NCBI RefSeq assembly: GCF_900089455.2
Contig: NZ_LT907988.1
Location: 1,054,001-1,118,000, forward strand
Direction: 5' to 3'
DNA: 64,000 bases
Origin: Orrella dioscoreae
GTDB lineage: Bacteria > Pseudomonadota > Gammaproteobacteria > Burkholderiales > Burkholderiaceae_B
Part shown: positions 26,289 to 34,507 of the stretch, piece after piece
Layout: the number at the start of each line of letters is the position of its first letter
Numbering within the stretch: position 1 is the stretch's first letter
Notes under the pieces: generated by a model
Told to the model about the DNA's origin: nothing
Seen by the model: the letters and a program-made list of their open reading frames with translations, nothing else
The model's database searches: none
Translations under genes and position numbers: made by a program

Positions 26289-26325
26289 TATAGTCATGCC
26301 ATTCGCGTTGCTTTGTTTGCAACGC
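26289..26325 (+). promoter_or_regulatory. Possible promoter and leader hairpin of tRNA-Lys(CTT)
   Basis: TATAGT (26289-26294) is a fair -10 box without a clear -35. From about the predicted start, GCGTTGC-TTTGTTT-GCAACGC (26305-26325) forms a perfect 7-bp stem-loop. The tRNA begins 64 bases later, so the precursor would carry a structured leader. Confidence 0.4.
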
Positions 26326-26388
26326 ACCGTGCAGGGAAAAACCCAGGGCAAATTGCCGTTGCGCCGTTGGTGTTTTTGCCACTCACAC

Positions 26389-26464
26389 GGGCTGTTAGCT
26401 CAGTTGGTAGAGCAGCGGACTCTTAATCCGTAGGTCGAGTGTTCGAGCCACTCACAGCCCACCA
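26389..26464 (+). tRNA. tRNA-Lys (anticodon CTT)
   Basis: A 76-base cloverleaf with encoded CCA. The acceptor stem GGGCTGT pairs with ACAGCCC, the D-arm contains AGCTCAGTTGGTAGAGC, the anticodon loop is CTCTTAA with CTT at 26422-26424, and the T-arm has GTTCGAG. Its middle section closely resembles that of the TTT tRNA at 8.2 kb. Confidence 0.97.
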
Positions 26465-26491
26465 GAATTCTCAGGCAGTACATATATATGG

Positions 26492-26519
26492 AAAGCCCAC
26501 CGCTAGCGGTGGGCTTTTT
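26492..26519 (+). terminator. Intrinsic terminator after tRNA-Lys(CTT)
   Basis: GCCCACCGCT and AGCGGTGGGC form a perfect stem, flanked by AAA on the left and TTTTT on the right. It can work in both directions. Confidence 0.88.
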
Positions 26520-26588
26520 GCGTTGCGGCCCTTCGTGCGGGCAACCGGCCAATCCCGTGCGTCCAGCGAATGACACTGGACGGAATCT

Positions 26589-27362
26589 TTACGCCTTCCC
26601 TTCGCCAGCGTTCGCCATGTCCTTGGCCGCCAACGCTCGAAGCACCCGCGTCGGGATCTCATTGGCATAAACGCCCGCCACGCCATTCAGGAACGCTGGA
26701 AAATCCATGCCGGCGCTGTCCTGCGCCGTGTCCGAGATCACGCGAAGCACCGCCAGCGGGATGTCCATTTCATGGCAGACCTGGGCGACGGCGGCGCCTT
26801 CCATCTCGACGCACAGCGCATCAGGCAGCTCGGCCTGCAAGGCCTGGGCGGTGGCCTGGCTTTGGATGAACTGGTCGCCGGTGGCGACCAGTCCCTGGTG
26901 GACGGATGGCGTGCAGGAAAGCCTGGCGGCCAGGTTCGCGGCGGCGTCCTGCAGGAATTGCCGGGCATGCGCCGCCAGCAGCGCGCTCAAGCCGGTGTCG
27001 GTGGGAAAGCGGGCGCGCCCCAGCAGCGGCACCTCATGCTTGGGGAATAGGGGGTGCGCATTCAGGTCGTGCTGGATGAGTGCCGTGGCGACCACGACGT
27101 CGCCCACCTTCAATGCGGGCGCCAGCCCGCCGGCCAGGCCGACGAACAGGATGTGCGTGACGCCAAACTCACGGATGAGCAGGGTAGCCGTGGTTGCCGC
27201 CGCGACCTTGCCGATCCGTGACTGCACGAGGGTGCAGGGCATGCCGTCCAGGATGCCGACGTGAAAGTCTCGTTGCGCAATCCTGCGGGGCGGGGCGCTT
27301 GGCACCAGGCGAGCGAGCAGGTCTCCCTGTTCCTGGCCAAGCGCCGACAGAATTCCGAACAT
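26589..27362 (-). CDS. mtnN: 5'-methylthioadenosine/S-adenosylhomocysteine nucleosidase
   Basis: A 257-residue PNP/UDP-family nucleosidase. Motifs include GILSALGQE at the start, FVGLAGGLAPALKVGDVVVA, ATGDQFI, the ribose/catalytic block VEMEGAAVAQVCHE, and VLRVISDTAQ with the catalytic Asp. It cleaves MTA and SAH to adenine plus the thioribosyl product, feeding methionine salvage. The ATG at 27362 has GGGAAAGAG just upstream; a longer frame to 27398 is less likely. It is about 25 residues longer than E. coli MtnN. Confidence 0.9.
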   Translation of the reverse strand: MFGILSALGQEQGDLLARLVPSAPPRRIAQRDFHVGILDGMPCTLVQSRIGKVAAATTATLLIREFGVTHILFVGLAGGLAPALKVGDVVVATALIQHDLNAHPLFPKHEVPLLGRARFPTDTGLSALLAAHARQFLQDAAANLAARLSCTPSVHQGLVATGDQFIQSQATAQALQAELPDALCVEMEGAAVAQVCHEMDIPLAVLRVISDTAQDSAGMDFPAFLNGVAGVYANEIPTRVLRALAAKDMANAGEGKA

Positions 27363-27439
27363 CTCTCTTTCCCCTTTTTGGCTGCGTGCCGTGGACATCG
27401 TTGCCCACGTGTGGACGCCATCGTAGCGCTTGGAGCTAG

Positions 27440-27501
27440 TACTATAGGGACCGGCAGCACCTGCTGCCCATCAATGCGCCCACCGGTGTCGGTGGGTTTT
27501 T
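27440..27501 (+). ncRNA. Candidate small RNA or transcribed leader with two hairpins
   Basis: TACTAT (27440-27445) could serve as a -10 box. The next 50 bases fold into GGCAGCA-CC-TGCTGCC (27453-27468) and then CCCACC-GGTGTC-GGTGGG (27479-27496), followed by TTTTTGTTTT. The second hairpin is a good intrinsic terminator, yet no plus-strand gene precedes it, so it would end a very short transcript. It lies 50 bases before the next gene and could also be an attenuator. Confidence 0.4.
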
Positions 27502-27550
27502 GTTTTCTGGCGGCATGGTCCGCCATGGCGATGGAAAGAGCGAGACCCGG

Positions 27551-28036
27551 ATGTCGGATACCGAGATGGACGAAGCCCGCAAGGAACACAGCCCGACGCT
27601 TTGGCGCGACGATGGCTGGACGGCGCGAGTCATCAAGAACGAGGATGACGACGGCTGGGCGGTCGCGATGACCCTGGACGGCCAGGCCGAACCGGCGCTG
27701 GTGGGGCCCTGGACCATGGGGCGCGACAAGAAGAATCCCAAGCCGCTGGACTCCGCCGCCTTCATCACACTGGTCAAGACGGCCAACGAAGTCCTGCGCC
27801 GTCACGAGCAACAGCTGCACGCCACGCTGCACAAAAGCGTGAGGATCGATACGGATGCCGGCCGCCTGACGGTCAAGCTGGACATCGTGCCGGACGAGGA
27901 CGAGCCCTATGCCATGCTGAGCGCGCACGACGCGGCTGGCGAAGTGCTGGCAGAGATCCGCGTCGCGCCCACGTATAAGTTGACCGTGCAACGCGCGTCG
28001 GAATGGGCGAGCGGGGGTTTCGGCAGGCAAGGCTGA
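27551..28036 (+). CDS. Hypothetical protein
   Basis: A 161-residue acidic, soluble protein with no signal peptide or membrane segment. WTARVIKNEDDDGWAVAMTLDGQAEPALVGPWTMGRDKKNPKPLD and a beta-rich C-terminal half (VRIDTDAGRLTVKLDIVPDEDEP) give it an ordinary globular look. I do not recognise a family. The ATG at 27551 is used; an in-frame start at 27500 would begin in the T-run of the preceding hairpin. A strong terminator follows, so it is a single-gene unit. Confidence 0.7.
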   Translation: MSDTEMDEARKEHSPTLWRDDGWTARVIKNEDDDGWAVAMTLDGQAEPALVGPWTMGRDKKNPKPLDSAAFITLVKTANEVLRRHEQQLHATLHKSVRIDTDAGRLTVKLDIVPDEDEPYAMLSAHDAAGEVLAEIRVAPTYKLTVQRASEWASGGFGRQG

Positions 28037-28083
28037 AGCGGCGCCGCCGGGCGCCACGCATCTCTTTCGTCCCCAAATAGTGA

Positions 28084-28118
28084 AGACCGCTGGCAGGCTG
28101 CCGGCGGTCTTTTTTTTT
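28084..28118 (+). terminator. Intrinsic terminator after the hypothetical gene
   Basis: AGACCGC pairs with GCGGTCT, and inside it TGGCAG pairs with CTGCCG, followed by nine T residues. Confidence 0.9.
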
Positions 28119-28784
28119 GCGCCGCCGTGGGCCCTATTGCACCTGGGTTAAACGGAACAATCGGTAACCATTTAACGCTTCCATAAATAAGCTTATGTCC
28201 TTTCTTTTTTTGAATGATCTGTAATGAGTGTAATTTTTTATCCCCCCTCTGCCCGTAATTGCATCAATCCAGTCTCATCTGCACTGCAATAAAAATATTT
28301 GGAAAGATTATTGCGGTGTTTTACGCCTAGGATTCGTCCGCCAAGCTCCCTGAAGCGCCAAAAATCTGTTGGCTTTCCGCCAGCCGAGAGTTTTTTTGAC
28401 GACGCTTCGGGGCTCCGGTCGGGCGTCGCACGGTAAGTTGTTTCAGCTTGTGTGCGCTGCCTGCCCGTTCGTGCCATGGCACGAGGACACGTAGCAGAGG
28501 TACCAGTGGTAGAGACATCCGCAGTTTTGGGCCCGAAGCAGGAGGGCCTGCCGGTTGCAGCAGCGCCGTCCAGGCGCTTTGACGCTATCGGCTTCCACGT
28601 CGGCCAACGACGTGCCGCACGCCTGAGAAAGGCGACGAATGGACGGGCCATTTCGAGCCCGATCTCCGCAATCCGACCCAGGCTCGTGCCTCTGATGCAG
28701 GCATCCGACGCCCCTCGGACTCCTTTCGATCCCTTGTCTGGACTCTCAAGTTCAGCCCGTCAATAAACCTCCCAAGGACTATGA
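28119..28784. other. Long AT-rich leader upstream of the capsule locus, no supported gene
   Basis: These 666 bases hold no credible gene on either strand; the open frames are basic, unordered and lack ribosome sites. Roughly 28140-28350 is strikingly AT-rich compared with the rest of the window (runs such as TTTCTTTTTTTGAAT and AATAAAAATATTT). This is the expected place for the promoter and for silencing or activating proteins of the capsule operon. I looked for the JUMPstart/ops element and did not find it. Confidence 0.6.
28369..28397 (+). terminator. Terminator-like hairpin inside the capsule leader
   Basis: TTGGCT pairs with AGCCGA (one G-T) around a seven-base loop and is followed by GAG and seven T residues. 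It lies about 390 bases before the first capsule gene, so it could act as a conditional stop in a long leader transcript. Confidence 0.45.
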
Positions 28785-31265
28785 ATGGCTGATTTCACGA
28801 TCGCTCCCATTGGCACCTGCCGAATCCACACGCCGTTGCGCAATGCCGTGACGCGCTATCCCTTCAAGCTGCAGCTCGGACGCAACTACGGTTTCGTGCA
28901 CACCAGCACGGAAGCGCTCCAGCAGGCGCGCTTCATGTTCGGCGAGTGCGACATTCCCGCCGACGTCCAGCGCCTGATCTTCCGTCCCTCGGTGATGGGC
29001 AAGGCGCGCAGCGCCACCCACACGCCGGCAGACCTGTACCTGGTGGAACTGTCGTCGCGCAAGCTGCTGACCCTGGATGGCCATCCCATCCAGTCCAACT
29101 ACCTGACCCGCCACTTCACCGAATTCTTCGCCGATCGCGCGCGCGCCCGGACCTATTGGTCGCTGGCCTCCACGGAATCGCTGGCCGAGCGCCGTGCCCT
29201 CCTCGACCAGGATCCGGTGTTCAAGAGCCTGCCCGCCGAGGACCGCGAACTGCTGGCCCGCATCGTGAAGCGCGACCTGTCGGATGACGAGATCGAGGCC
29301 GAGATGGGCCAGATCGTGACGCTGCTGGGCAAGGACAAGGTGGTGTTCGTCACCCACGTCAATGCGCTGGCTGCCGACAACACGCCCATCGAGTCGCGCC
29401 AGGAACTGATACGCGTCGTGACGCAGGCGGCTGAACGCCTGGGCGTGCCGAGCTACGACCCGACCGCCGTGATGAACAAGTTCGGGCAGGCCGATGCGAT
29501 GGAAAACGGCGGCCTGGACCTGACCCACTACACCGAGCGCTTCTCGGATCGGCTGGGTGCCGAGTGGTTCAAGACCTACATGCGCCCGAAGATGAGCGCG
29601 TCGCTGCCCACGCCGGCCGCGGCCAAGCTGGGCGCCGAGGAAAGCGTCGAGCGCATCGAGAAGGTGTGGGAGTCGGGCGACGTGCGCGAAGCCTCGCGCC
29701 GCGTGCGCGACGTGTTGCGCCGCCATCCCGGCCTGCCGGACCATACCGTGCTGCTGGCCCGCATGCAGTCGGAACTGGGCGCCTATGAAGAAGCGATCAG
29801 CCTGCTGGAGAACGCCGGCGCCGTGGTCGCCACGGGCAGCAAGGCAGAGCAGATCCTGATGCGCAGCCATTTCAAGCTCGGTCGCTACGATCTGGCGTAC
29901 TCGCTGTCGGCGGGCCTGATCGGCGACGAGAAGGAAACGCCGGAGATCCTGCGCGTGGCGGCGGCGTCCGCGGCCCAGCTGGGTTACCTGGACGAGGCGC
30001 TGAGCAACTGGAAGCTGGCGTTCCGCACGTCGTCGGCAAGCGATGCGTGGGCGACGGAAGCGGCCGACACCGTGCTGTCGATCCTGCAGGCCAGCGGCGA
30101 CATGGAAGCCGTCCTGCGCTGGGTAAGCGAAGTGCGTGAAAAGCAGCCGTCGAATGGCCGCAGCTTCGCCGTGCTGTGGCGCGACCGCTTGATTGCGGGC
30201 GACCGCGCGAGCCTGCGTGATCTGGCCTCCGAGTCGCCGGTGCTGACCGACGCCGAGGCGTTCGAGCTGGTCCAGGAAGCCACCTGGCGCGGTTGCCTGG
30301 TGGCCGCCGCCGCGCTGACTGTTTCAAGCGGCATGGCCAAGAGCGAGCAGGAGGACATCCGTGCCTGGCTGCAGGCGCAATCGGCCTCGTGGGCCACGGA
30401 AGGCGCGCAGGCCCTGGAAGAGGGCCGCCTGCGCGATGCCGCCGAGCGGATCTGCGCGCATCGCATGCTGGACCCCGACACGCTGGCCAGCACGCGCGCC
30501 CTGCGGGCCTTCGAGCGCGCGACGCGCCTGGCCGTGCGGGCCGCGCTGCTGGCGGGCAACCACAAGGAAGTGATCGAGCTCACGGACATCGCGCTGGATG
30601 CGCATGTCGATTTCCCCGAGCTGGATGCGATGCGCGGCCGCGCCGCGGACGCGCTGGGCGACACCAAGACCGCGATGCGCCATCTGGAGCGCGCGGTGGC
30701 GGGCGAGGCGGCCCAGTTCAGCACCAAGCTGTACTACGCCCGCGTGGCCTTCAACGGCGGCTGGTTCGGCGAGGCCATCGATGCCTACAAGGCCGTGCTG
30801 AACCATGCGTCGGCGGACCAGAACGCGAAGGACGAGGCCGAGCGCCAGCTGGGCCGCCTGGGACCGCGTTCCATCCGTGCCGCGCGCCAGATGCTGGCCG
30901 AAGGCGACCCCCAGGCCGCGTGGAGCCTGCTGGATCGCGTCGAGCAATCGTGGCCGCAGATGCCGGAAGTCGCGTATGAGAAGCGCCGCATCCTGGGCGT
31001 GCTGTATGCCGAAGTGCGCGCGCTGGCGCCGTCGAGCACCCATGACCGCCTGGCTGTGGGCGAGAAGATCCTGGCGCTGGTCCACGATGACGTCATCGGC
31101 CTGCGCACGGCCGCCGTCGGCGCGATGCGTCTGCACATGTTCGAGAAGGCCCTGCCGTATTGGCAACTGCTCAAGGCCCGTTCGGAGAATCCGGAGCAGT
31201 TCGACAACTACATTCATCGGTGCCAGGTCTGGATCGACAAGGCGAATCGCAGGAGAGCGGCATGA
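28785..31265 (+). CDS. tviD: TviD-like Vi polysaccharide O-acetylation protein (SGNH-like domain plus TPRs)
   Basis: An 826-residue cytoplasmic protein, nearly the same length as Salmonella Typhi TviD (about 830). Residues 1-260 look like a GDSL/SGNH-type domain of the capsule-modification kind: IGTCRIHTPL near the start as block I, and VVFVTHVNALAADNTPIESRQEL later. From about residue 285 to the end is a helical-repeat (TPR) region with WESGDVREASRRVRDVLRRHPG and similar units. In Salmonella TviD is required for O-acetylation of the poly-GalNAcA backbone. It opens the tviD-tviE-vexABCDE-vexL run and overlaps tviE by 4 bases. The assignment rests on length, domain order and the neighbouring genes. 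Confidence 0.8.
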   Translation: MADFTIAPIGTCRIHTPLRNAVTRYPFKLQLGRNYGFVHTSTEALQQARFMFGECDIPADVQRLIFRPSVMGKARSATHTPADLYLVELSSRKLLTLDGHPIQSNYLTRHFTEFFADRARARTYWSLASTESLAERRALLDQDPVFKSLPAEDRELLARIVKRDLSDDEIEAEMGQIVTLLGKDKVVFVTHVNALAADNTPIESRQELIRVVTQAAERLGVPSYDPTAVMNKFGQADAMENGGLDLTHYTERFSDRLGAEWFKTYMRPKMSASLPTPAAAKLGAEESVERIEKVWESGDVREASRRVRDVLRRHPGLPDHTVLLARMQSELGAYEEAISLLENAGAVVATGSKAEQILMRSHFKLGRYDLAYSLSAGLIGDEKETPEILRVAAASAAQLGYLDEALSNWKLAFRTSSASDAWATEAADTVLSILQASGDMEAVLRWVSEVREKQPSNGRSFAVLWRDRLIAGDRASLRDLASESPVLTDAEAFELVQEATWRGCLVAAAALTVSSGMAKSEQEDIRAWLQAQSASWATEGAQALEEGRLRDAAERICAHRMLDPDTLASTRALRAFERATRLAVRAALLAGNHKEVIELTDIALDAHVDFPELDAMRGRAADALGDTKTAMRHLERAVAGEAAQFSTKLYYARVAFNGGWFGEAIDAYKAVLNHASADQNAKDEAERQLGRLGPRSIRAARQMLAEGDPQAAWSLLDRVEQSWPQMPEVAYEKRRILGVLYAEVRALAPSSTHDRLAVGEKILALVHDDVIGLRTAAVGAMRLHMFEKALPYWQLLKARSENPEQFDNYIHRCQVWIDKANRRRAA

Positions 31266-33319
31266 CGGGCCTATCCGATACCGAACAAGGAGCAGTGGAG
31301 GCATCCACGCTCGAGTGGGTGCAAGGCCAGCTGGAAGAGATCGTCGCCGCGTCGGGCCGGGTGCTGCTTGCGCAGGAAAACCTGCCGCGCGCCCAGGCGC
31401 TGGCCAACGATTTCCCCAACGATCCGAAGGTGCGTTTCCTGCTCCTGCGCCTGAAGGAAACGGCCGGCCTGAACGAAGGCATGGCCGAGCAATGGTCGGC
31501 GCTGCTGCAGGACTACCCGGGTGATTTCCAGATCATCCGCTATTGCGCGACCCGCCTGGTGAAGGACCGGAATGTCGACGAAGCCCTGGCGCTGATCGAC
31601 CGCCACTTCCCCAAGCTGACCCGCAAGCCGGAGAAGCTGTTCGCCAAGGCCAAGCTGCTGGGCGACATCCGCGCGCACGAGCAGTCCGATGCCTTGTTTC
31701 GCCGCCTGATCGCCAAGTACGACGACCGCAACGTCCGCATCGAGTTCGCCAAGCGCCTGCGCAAGCGCGGCCTCCTGCTGGATGCGTTCGCCGTGATCCG
31801 CCCGGTGGCCGACCAGCTGGCAGCCGGCAGCAAGGCGGCCGAGCTGGCCAGCGGGCTGGCCGAGGACGTCGCGTTCTACCAGCGCTTCGAGTCGGAAGAG
31901 GCGTTGGCTGGCAAGGACATCAAGATCGTGTCGATGAAGCATGCGATCCTGCATTTCCGGAACCGCGACGTGGCGGAGCAGCCGCCCGAGAATCCCGTCT
32001 CGATCGCCCTGGTCACGGGCAGCCTCGGGCCGGGCGGGGCCGAGCGCCAGCTGACGCGGCTGGCAGGAGAGCTGCACCGCATGGCGTCGTCGGCCGACCA
32101 ACGGCCGTCCTTCATGGCGGTGCGGCCCGAGAAGGTCGAGGTGCTGGTGAAGCAGCACACCGAGCCTGCCGGTTCGCAGAAGAAAGGCGGCCAGGATTTC
32201 TTCCTGCCCATCCTGACCAAGGCGAATATTCCGGTCACGGAAATCAATGCCTTGCCGGCGATCTCGACCGCCAACCAGCCCGTGGACGACGATGGCCTGA
32301 CGCGCCTGCTGGAGCAGTTGCCGCCGCCCGTGCACTACGGCGTCACGCGCCTGACCCCCATGCTGCGCGAACATGATTTCGACGTGGTGAGCCTGTGGCA
32401 GGACGGCACGTGCCTGTTCGGCGCCCTGGCCGCGCTGCTGGCCGGCGTGCCGACCATCCACCTGGTGTTCCGCGGACTGCCCCCGAACATCCGCAAGGAC
32501 CGGTTCCGCGAAGAGTATCCGGTGCTGTTCCGCGCGCTTGCGCAAGTGCCGGGCGTGCATTTCTGCAGCAACAGCCTGACGGCCGCCAAGGAATACGCGA
32601 AGTGGCTCGACATGCCGATCGAGCGTTTCCACATCCTGTACAACGGCGTGCCCGAGCTTGCGACCGATCCCTCTCCCGAGGATGAGCGGAAATGGAATGA
32701 ATTCCAGGCTGCGACGCCCGACGCGACCGAGACGATCGGCGGGGTCTTTCGCCTCGAGCCCGACAAACGGCCGCAACTCTGGCTCAAGCTCGCCGCGCAA
32801 TACCTGAAACGGCGGCCCCAGGCGCGGTTCTTCATCGTGGGCGACGGCCGGATGAGCGAAAGCATGACCGCGCTGGCCGAGGAACTGGGCCTGATGGACC
32901 GTTTCCTGTTCGTCGGCCTCTCGAACCACGTGGGCTATTGGTATTCGCAGATGGATGCCAAGGTGCTGCTGTCCCGCTTCGAGGGTCTGCCCAACGTGCT
33001 CATCGAGGCACAACTGCTCGGCGTGCCGGTCGTGTCGACGCCGGCAGGCGGGGCGGGCGAGTGCTTCGTGCAGAACGTGACGGGCCACCTGATCGACGAC
33101 CTGGACCATCCGGACCTGAACGAGGCCTGCGACAAGATCGAGTCGATCGTGGACATGATGCACGGCAACGACGTGCTGAAGCAGCACAGCCGCCAGCGGG
33201 CACGGGAGCTGTTTTCGCTCAATGCGATGTTGAGCAAGTTCCTGGGCCTGTGCGTCTCCGTGCTTGGCGCGTCCCGCCATGACGAAGACGACATCGGCCT
33301 GGACGCCCTGCGCGCCTGA
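31262..33319 (+). CDS. tviE: TviE-like Vi polysaccharide glycosyltransferase (TPR plus GT4 domain)
   Basis: A 685-residue protein. Residues 1-220 are helical repeats (PNDPKVRFLLLRLKETAGLNEGM and others). From about residue 240 is a GT-B glycosyltransferase: VSIALVTGSLGPGGAERQLTRLAGEL is the GT4-type donor-loop start, and FRLEPDKRPQLWLKLAAQYLKRRP, VGDG, and SRFEGLPNVLIEAQLLGVPVVSTPAGGAGE are the conserved C-lobe blocks with the EX7E-type motif. It is thought to polymerise the aminouronic-acid backbone. Salmonella TviE is about 580 residues, so this one has a longer repeat region. The ATG at 31262 overlaps tviD (ATGA) after AGGAGAG. Confidence 0.82.
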   Translation: MTGLSDTEQGAVEASTLEWVQGQLEEIVAASGRVLLAQENLPRAQALANDFPNDPKVRFLLLRLKETAGLNEGMAEQWSALLQDYPGDFQIIRYCATRLVKDRNVDEALALIDRHFPKLTRKPEKLFAKAKLLGDIRAHEQSDALFRRLIAKYDDRNVRIEFAKRLRKRGLLLDAFAVIRPVADQLAAGSKAAELASGLAEDVAFYQRFESEEALAGKDIKIVSMKHAILHFRNRDVAEQPPENPVSIALVTGSLGPGGAERQLTRLAGELHRMASSADQRPSFMAVRPEKVEVLVKQHTEPAGSQKKGGQDFFLPILTKANIPVTEINALPAISTANQPVDDDGLTRLLEQLPPPVHYGVTRLTPMLREHDFDVVSLWQDGTCLFGALAALLAGVPTIHLVFRGLPPNIRKDRFREEYPVLFRALAQVPGVHFCSNSLTAAKEYAKWLDMPIERFHILYNGVPELATDPSPEDERKWNEFQAATPDATETIGGVFRLEPDKRPQLWLKLAAQYLKRRPQARFFIVGDGRMSESMTALAEELGLMDRFLFVGLSNHVGYWYSQMDAKVLLSRFEGLPNVLIEAQLLGVPVVSTPAGGAGECFVQNVTGHLIDDLDHPDLNEACDKIESIVDMMHGNDVLKQHSRQRARELFSLNAMLSKFLGLCVSVLGASRHDEDDIGLDALRA

Positions 33320-33342
33320 AAGGAAGCCTGACCCTGGAAACC

Positions 33343-34506
33343 ATGGAAGCCATCCACAAGAACCTGCCGGCCTCGGGCCTGCAACGCAAGGCGGCACTGC
33401 TCATGGCAGTGCTCGCCACGCTCGTCGTGACCGGCTGTCAGTTGCCGCGCACGGGTCCGATGCTGCACGAGATGACCTCGGCGAATGACGACAAGGATGT
33501 CGTGGTCGTGACGGTGACGCCCGAACACGTGCGCGCCAGCCGCATGCCCGCTGTCGAGGACTTTCCCCAGCACTACCGTGACCTGACCCATGCGGGTTTC
33601 GACCGCCTCGTTCCCGGCGACGGGATCAACATCACGGTCTGGGAGCGGGATGGCCTGGGCGTGTTCGCCGCCGATGCCACGGGCGCCAGCAACCTGGGCA
33701 ACCACCAGATCGACTCGAAGGGCGCGCTGTACGTGCCGATATTGGGCAGCTTCAAGGCGGAGGGCATGACGCTGTCCGAATTGCGCGAAGCGATCGTGGC
33801 CCGCCTGAGCAAGCTCGTGGTCGCGTCCGACGTCGCGGTCAACCGCGTCGGCGACCGTGGCCAGATGGTGACCGTGCAGGGCAACCTGACCAAGCCCGGC
33901 ATGTATCCCATCACGCAGACGTCCCAGCGCCTGAGCAGCGCCTTGGCGTTCGCCGCGCCGGTGCAGGAAAACCCGGAGCAGATGGTCATCACGCTGCGCC
34001 GCGACAATCAGCTGGCGTCGGTGCGCCTGGCGGATATCTACCGCAACCAGGACAACGACATCCTGCTGCGCGCGGGCGACGTGATCACGGCGCATGACGC
34101 GCGCGAGCACCTGACGGTGCTGGGCGCGGCCGGCAACCAGGGCCGCGTGGCCATCAGCAAACGCAACTACACGGTGCTGGACGCGCTGGCCGATGCCCGG
34201 GGCCTGGATGGCGCGACCGCGGACCCGCGCTCGGTCTTCCTGTTCACGCCCGCGGAAGCCGGCGTGGACGGCAAGCCGGACACCATTCCCGTCGTGTACC
34301 AGTTCGATCTCACCAAGCCCGAGCAGGTGGCGATGGCGCGTCAGTTCTCGGTGCGGGAAGGAGAGGCGATCTATATCTCCGATGCGCCGTTCGCCCAGGT
34401 CCAGAAGGTGCTGTCCGCCTTCAGGTTCTCGATGAGCGCCGGCTTCAGCGCGACGCGCCAGATCGATGGCGGCTCGGGACCGACCAATTCGGTGATACCC
34501 GAATAG
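33343..34506 (+). CDS. vexA: VexA-like outer-membrane polysaccharide export lipoprotein (OPX family)
   Basis: A 387-residue Wza/KpsD-type protein. The signal peptide ends in a lipobox (LVVTGC, Cys at about residue 32). The polysaccharide export domain begins with DRLVPGDGINITVWERDG and contains GALYVPILGSFKAEGMTLSELREAI; the SLBB-type region follows with VTVQGNLTKPGMYPI. The protein would form the outer-membrane exit for the capsule with VexD. Slightly longer than Salmonella VexA. Confidence 0.87.
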   Translation: MEAIHKNLPASGLQRKAALLMAVLATLVVTGCQLPRTGPMLHEMTSANDDKDVVVVTVTPEHVRASRMPAVEDFPQHYRDLTHAGFDRLVPGDGINITVWERDGLGVFAADATGASNLGNHQIDSKGALYVPILGSFKAEGMTLSELREAIVARLSKLVVASDVAVNRVGDRGQMVTVQGNLTKPGMYPITQTSQRLSSALAFAAPVQENPEQMVITLRRDNQLASVRLADIYRNQDNDILLRAGDVITAHDAREHLTVLGAAGNQGRVAISKRNYTVLDALADARGLDGATADPRSVFLFTPAEAGVDGKPDTIPVVYQFDLTKPEQVAMARQFSVREGEAIYISDAPFAQVQKVLSAFRFSMSAGFSATRQIDGGSGPTNSVIPE

Positions 34507-34507
34507 C

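Noticed and set aside
26389-26464. tRNA-Lys as an attachment site of an integrated element
   Set aside because: No integrase nearby and no repeated copy of the tRNA 3' end was noticed downstream; the following genes are housekeeping.
28238-28766. Two small open frames in the capsule leader
   Set aside because: No ribosome sites, overlapping on opposite strands, unordered basic composition.
31160-31262. Longer N terminus for the TviE-like protein
   Set aside because: The added 34 residues would lie wholly inside tviD; the ATGA overlap with AGGAGAG before it is a better start.
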